DNA of 64,000 nucleotides from an uncultured Alphaproteobacteria bacterium (GTDB lineage: Bacteria > Pseudomonadota > Alphaproteobacteria > HIMB59 > GCA-002718135), in the NCBI GenBank assembly GCA_902562275.1, contig CACESS010000001.1:1-64000 (forward strand). The letters run 5' to 3'. Shown piece by piece: positions 63,761 to 64,000 of the stretch. The notes beneath the pieces were generated by a model, which had not been told where the DNA came from, made no database searches, and saw only the letters and a list, made by a program, of their open reading frames with translations. Position numbers and translations under genes: made by a program. Each line of letters begins with the position of its first letter. The first letter of the stretch is position 1.

Positions 63761-64000
63761 ATGAAAATTGAAGATTTAGATGAAATTATAGATAATAGAG
63801 TAAAAAGTAGAAAAAAAAATTCTTATACAAATAAATTATTAAAATTGGGACCAAAAATAATAGCTCAAAAATTTGGAGAAGAAGCATCAGAGTTGATTAT
63901 AGATTTTCTAAAAGGATCAAAAAAAAGAACTATAGAAGAAGCTGTTGATGTAATCTATCACCTATTAGTTTTATTGAAGTCAAAAAAAATTTCAATGAAC
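63761..64000 (+). CDS. hisE: Phosphoribosyl-ATP pyrophosphatase, cut by window end
   Basis: The frame opens at the ATG at 63761, 5 bp after hisF, and runs past the window edge; 80 residues are visible. 'KLLKLGPKIIAQKFGEEASELI' (split) and 'EEAVDVIYHLLVLL' are the HisE/MazG-type motifs with metal-binding Glu and Asp residues. It is the second step of histidine synthesis and fits the end of the his operon. Confidence 0.9.
   Translation, partial: MKIEDLDEIIDNRVKSRKKNSYTNKLLKLGPKIIAQKFGEEASELIIDFLKGSKKRTIEEAVDVIYHLLVLLKSKKISMN

Noticed and set aside
1-64000. CRISPR array or transposase/IS element
   Set aside because: I saw no regularly spaced repeats with unique spacers and no transposase-like frame; the many A/T runs are only low-complexity DNA.

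Overview
The window is very AT-rich, densely packed, and full of short overlaps between genes, with long A/T homopolymer runs. Gene content and order are those of a streamlined marine alphaproteobacterium, of the SAR11-like or HIMB59/AEGEAN-169-like kind. The pointers are tsaD next to mitofilin-like and HemY genes, rsmB-heparinase-purH, a retinal (beta-carotene cleavage) operon, leuS-lptE-holA, mnmE-mnmG-rsmG-parA-parB, rho, maf-aroE-coaE-dnaQ-Tim44-Smr, hslVU and a his operon. Genus-level placement is inference from gene order; no rRNA is present.

Layout. 1-5.1 kb: two TPR/glycosyltransferase paralogues (the first cut by the window edge), a small glycosyltransferase, HemY-like and mitofilin-like membrane proteins. 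5.1-15.1 kb: tsaD, an EVE-domain protein, acs, tdk, rsmB, a heparinase II/III-like gene, purH in two overlapping reading frames, a 2-oxoglutarate oxygenase-like gene and an unrecognised protein with a capsule-enzyme-like C-terminus. 15.2-23.6 kb: a tRNA-Gly(GCC) integration hotspot holding three tandem elements. 23.6-27.9 kb: blh-crtY-crtB-crtI. 27.9-36.4 kb: proX-like, trx/TPR, LON-domain, UbiH-like, ftsK, lolA, a winged-helix regulator, yggS and a porin. 36.4-50.5 kb: leuS-lptE-holA, then parB-parA-rsmG-mnmG-mnmE with two parS sites, an alginate-lyase-like/FG-GAP pair, and rho. 50.5-50.94 kb: an AT-rich gap that is a candidate oriC. 50.9-64 kb: maf-aroE-coaE-dnaQ-Tim44-lysozyme-Smr, an envelope cluster (DUF3108, PMT-type glycosyltransferase, double PAP2), hslVU, and hisB-hisH-GNAT-hisA-hisF-hisE (cut by the window edge).

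The most interesting part is the hotspot. The intact tRNA-Gly (minus strand, 23492-23566) has about 49 bp of its 3' part repeated exactly at 15221, 16501 and 17681, all in the same orientation. These copies bound three units. Unit 3 (about 5.8 kb, next to the tRNA) looks like a complete phage-satellite-type element: tyrosine integrase, AlpA-like protein, primase-helicase and four small genes. Unit 2 (about 1.2 kb) holds one DUF4268/PD-(D/E)XK-like gene. Unit 1 (about 1.3 kb) holds one sulfotransferase. Neither of the small units has an integrase. Inside units 2 and 3, both ends carry a pair of short repeats spaced 11 bp, with a motif different in each unit; unit 1 shows the same on one end and a degenerate version on the other. 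These look like integrase arm-binding sites, so the two single-gene units may be minimal, integrase-less cassettes moved by integrases supplied from elsewhere.

Two core genes look frame-disrupted. purH is split exactly between its two enzymatic domains with an 11-nt overlap, and rsmG is broken by one extra base in an A6/T6 run. Other points of note are a T4-type lysozyme gene where mltA usually sits, a retinal operon without crtE or a rhodopsin nearby, and stacked perfect inverted repeats in the porin leader.
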